NCBI GenBank assembly: GCA_964540695.1
Contig: CAZINS010000009.1
Coordinates: 1-40,784, forward strand
Length of the DNA stretch: 40,784 nt
From: DYGA01 sp964540695
GTDB taxonomy: Bacteria > Patescibacteriota > Patescibacteriia > S139-126
Reading direction: 5' to 3'
Shown: in pieces, positions 39,917 to 40,784 of the stretch
Position numbering within the stretch: position 1 is the stretch's first letter
Layout of the letters: every line of letters begins with the position of its first letter
Position numbers and translations under genes: made by a program
The notes under the pieces: model-generated
The model's input: only the letters and a program-made list of their open reading frames with translations
Told to the model about the DNA's origin: nothing
Databases searched by the model: none

Positions 39917-40778
39917 CTTCAAACTCTTCCTCATTATTGGAATTTGCGGTAGTAGGAGCTGGCGTTGGCGTTGGATTTGTTTGTAAGTTTGCTGCTGGTG
40001 CTTGAGTACCTAAATCCCCAATATAAAGTTGTGCTAAATCATTGTAAGCTAAACTAGAGTGACTACCCCCACCACCTTGAGTTATAAAAGCTTGCGTAGC
40101 ATCCTGTCCGCAATAAGGAATAATTCTATTGCTACCGCCAGGGTGTAACTTTATATAGTTGGTTACATTATATACCTTACCACTAACAATTAACCAACAG
40201 TCGTTAGCTACATTGTGAGTAGCTACTGTTTGTGTAGACAAAAATACGCCCGCTACTTTACCTACACTTGGAGTATTAACTTTACTAGCTAAAGGTGGTT
40301 GCTGATTGGTGTTTGTCGGACTACTTGTTATATCAATACTATTGGCAGCTGACAAACTAATATCGCCAATATACAATGGAGCTAAATCAGCATAGGCCTG
40401 ACTTGAATGACTACCCTCGCCACCTTGAGTTATAAAAGCTTGCGTAGCATCCTGTCCGCAATAAGGAATAATTCTATTGCTACCGCCAGGGTGTAAATTA
40501 AGATAGCCGGTGGCATTATATACTCTGCCGCTAATAATTATCCAACAATCATTAGCTGAGTTATGAGTGGCTACGTCTTGAACATTTAAAGTTTTAGCTA
40601 CGTCAGTAGGATTGATTTGGTTGGAATTATTACCAGCTACGTTCTGTTGAGTAGAATTGTTTTGCAATGAATATAAAGCGAATTTAGCCTGCTGTAATTT
40701 ATAATTTTGTATAAAAAACAAACCAGCAATCACCAAAAATATAGTTAAAATAAAACCAACTATTAATTCTTTTTTCAT
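39909..40778 (-). CDS. Membrane-anchored tandem cytochrome b5 protein
   Basis: This 289-residue protein has an N-terminal anchor helix (about 6-24), a Gln/Asn-rich linker and two cytochrome b5-type haem domains (about 60-140 and 178-255). Each has the full signature: ATHNxANDCW, an HPGG haem His (H96, H212) and a second His in GSHS (H124, H240). Each also has Cys pairs (C78/C107 and C194/C223) that could form a disulfide outside the cell. A Pro/Thr linker and acidic tail end the protein. It likely moves electrons at the outer face of the membrane. Tandem extracytoplasmic b5 domains are unusual for a bacterium expected to lack a respiratory chain. Confidence 0.85.
   Translation of the reverse strand: MKKELIVGFILTIFLVIAGLFFIQNYKLQQAKFALYSLQNNSTQQNVAGNNSNQINPTDVAKTLNVQDVATHNSANDCWIIISGRVYNATGYLNLHPGGSNRIIPYCGQDATQAFITQGGEGSHSSQAYADLAPLYIGDISLSAANSIDITSSPTNTNQQPPLASKVNTPSVGKVAGVFLSTQTVATHNVANDCWLIVSGKVYNVTNYIKLHPGGSNRIIPYCGQDATQAFITQGGGGSHSSLAYNDLAQLYIGDLGTQAPAANLQTNPTPTPAPTTANSNNEEEFEDD
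40072..40148. repeat. 77-bp coding repeat, copy 1 (second b5 domain)
   Basis: This is identical base for base to 40420-40496. It covers the codons from the HPGG region to the start of GSHS. The flanks on both sides differ, so the identity is confined to the haem-binding core. Confidence 0.9.
40420..40496. repeat. 77-bp coding repeat, copy 2 (first b5 domain)
   Basis: This is the partner of 40072-40148, with perfect identity over 77 bp inside the first cytochrome b5 domain. It suggests recent gene conversion between the two domains. Confidence 0.9.
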
Positions 40779-40784
40779 AATATA

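Noticed and set aside
1..40784. CRISPR array, insertion sequence or prophage
   Set aside because: No regularly spaced repeats, Cas, transposase, integrase or phage structural genes are visible in the window.

Overview
The window is an AT-rich chromosomal segment of a bacterium that looks like a member of Candidatus Patescibacteria (CPR, Parcubacteria-like). The evidence is the content: a tandem array of type IV secretion pilin-like proteins of the kind common in that group, short intergenic gaps, many genes with plain AT-rich starts beside a few with a strong Shine-Dalgarno, secreted fibronectin-type proteins, and house-keeping genes (nusA, valS, tsaD, tsaE, galU, hppA) without biosynthetic operons. 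The phylum call is an inference from gene content. No rRNA or ribosomal protein gene is present to confirm it.

Region 1 (about 458-10863, minus strand) is a defence-type island. A 59-residue AbrB-like regulator, hsdM, hsdS and hsdR form a type I restriction-modification operon. Two unfamiliar N-terminally membrane-anchored proteins are inserted between its subunits. Downstream lie a DpnI-like zinc-ribbon nuclease domain, an endonuclease/exonuclease/phosphatase protein, a Nudix hydrolase and a PD-(D/E)XK nuclease. The last two share an identical 15-residue N-terminus. Upstream is a NYN-domain RNase-like gene. Its promoter region is a perfect 53-bp copy of the promoter region of the AbrB-hsd operon, placed 20 bp before the start codon in both cases. 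A consensus promoter pointing into the NYN 3' end, followed by a hairpin, suggests a small antisense RNA.

Region 2 (about 10922-16713) is mixed: a membrane-anchored double Kazal protease-inhibitor protein, a fused MsrB-MsrA repair enzyme, a cupin with a membrane partner, a DUF2892 protein, TspO, a small glycine-rich protein with a very strong expression signal, a receiver-like protein, tRNA-Ser(CGA) followed by a fold-back element with a split copy of the tRNA tail, and a short-chain dehydrogenase.

Region 3 (16764-22020, plus strand) carries galU, a sugar-type ABC substrate-binding lipoprotein and six pilin-like proteins. It has its own consensus promoter, a 5'-end hairpin and an intragenic hairpin that may set relative pilin levels. 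Region 4 (22027-28355) holds a lipoprotein and envelope glycan genes: a DUF2079 protein, two paralogous polytopic proteins and a dolichol-phosphate mannosyltransferase-like GT2.

Region 5 (28415-36890) is house-keeping: membrane pyrophosphatase, nusA, two small proteins, valS, tsaE and tsaD. The valS gene is preceded by a probable T-box riboswitch with a very short Stem I. Region 6 (36920-40778) holds a secreted fibronectin-like protein, a canonical T-box riboswitch whose only target is an unknown 58-residue protein, a small CxxC protein, and a tandem cytochrome b5 protein overlapping a two-helix membrane protein with two candidate haem-ligand histidines. The strongest leads are the T-box orphan gene, the shared regulatory module of the RM/NYN genes, and the two membrane proteins inside the hsd operon.
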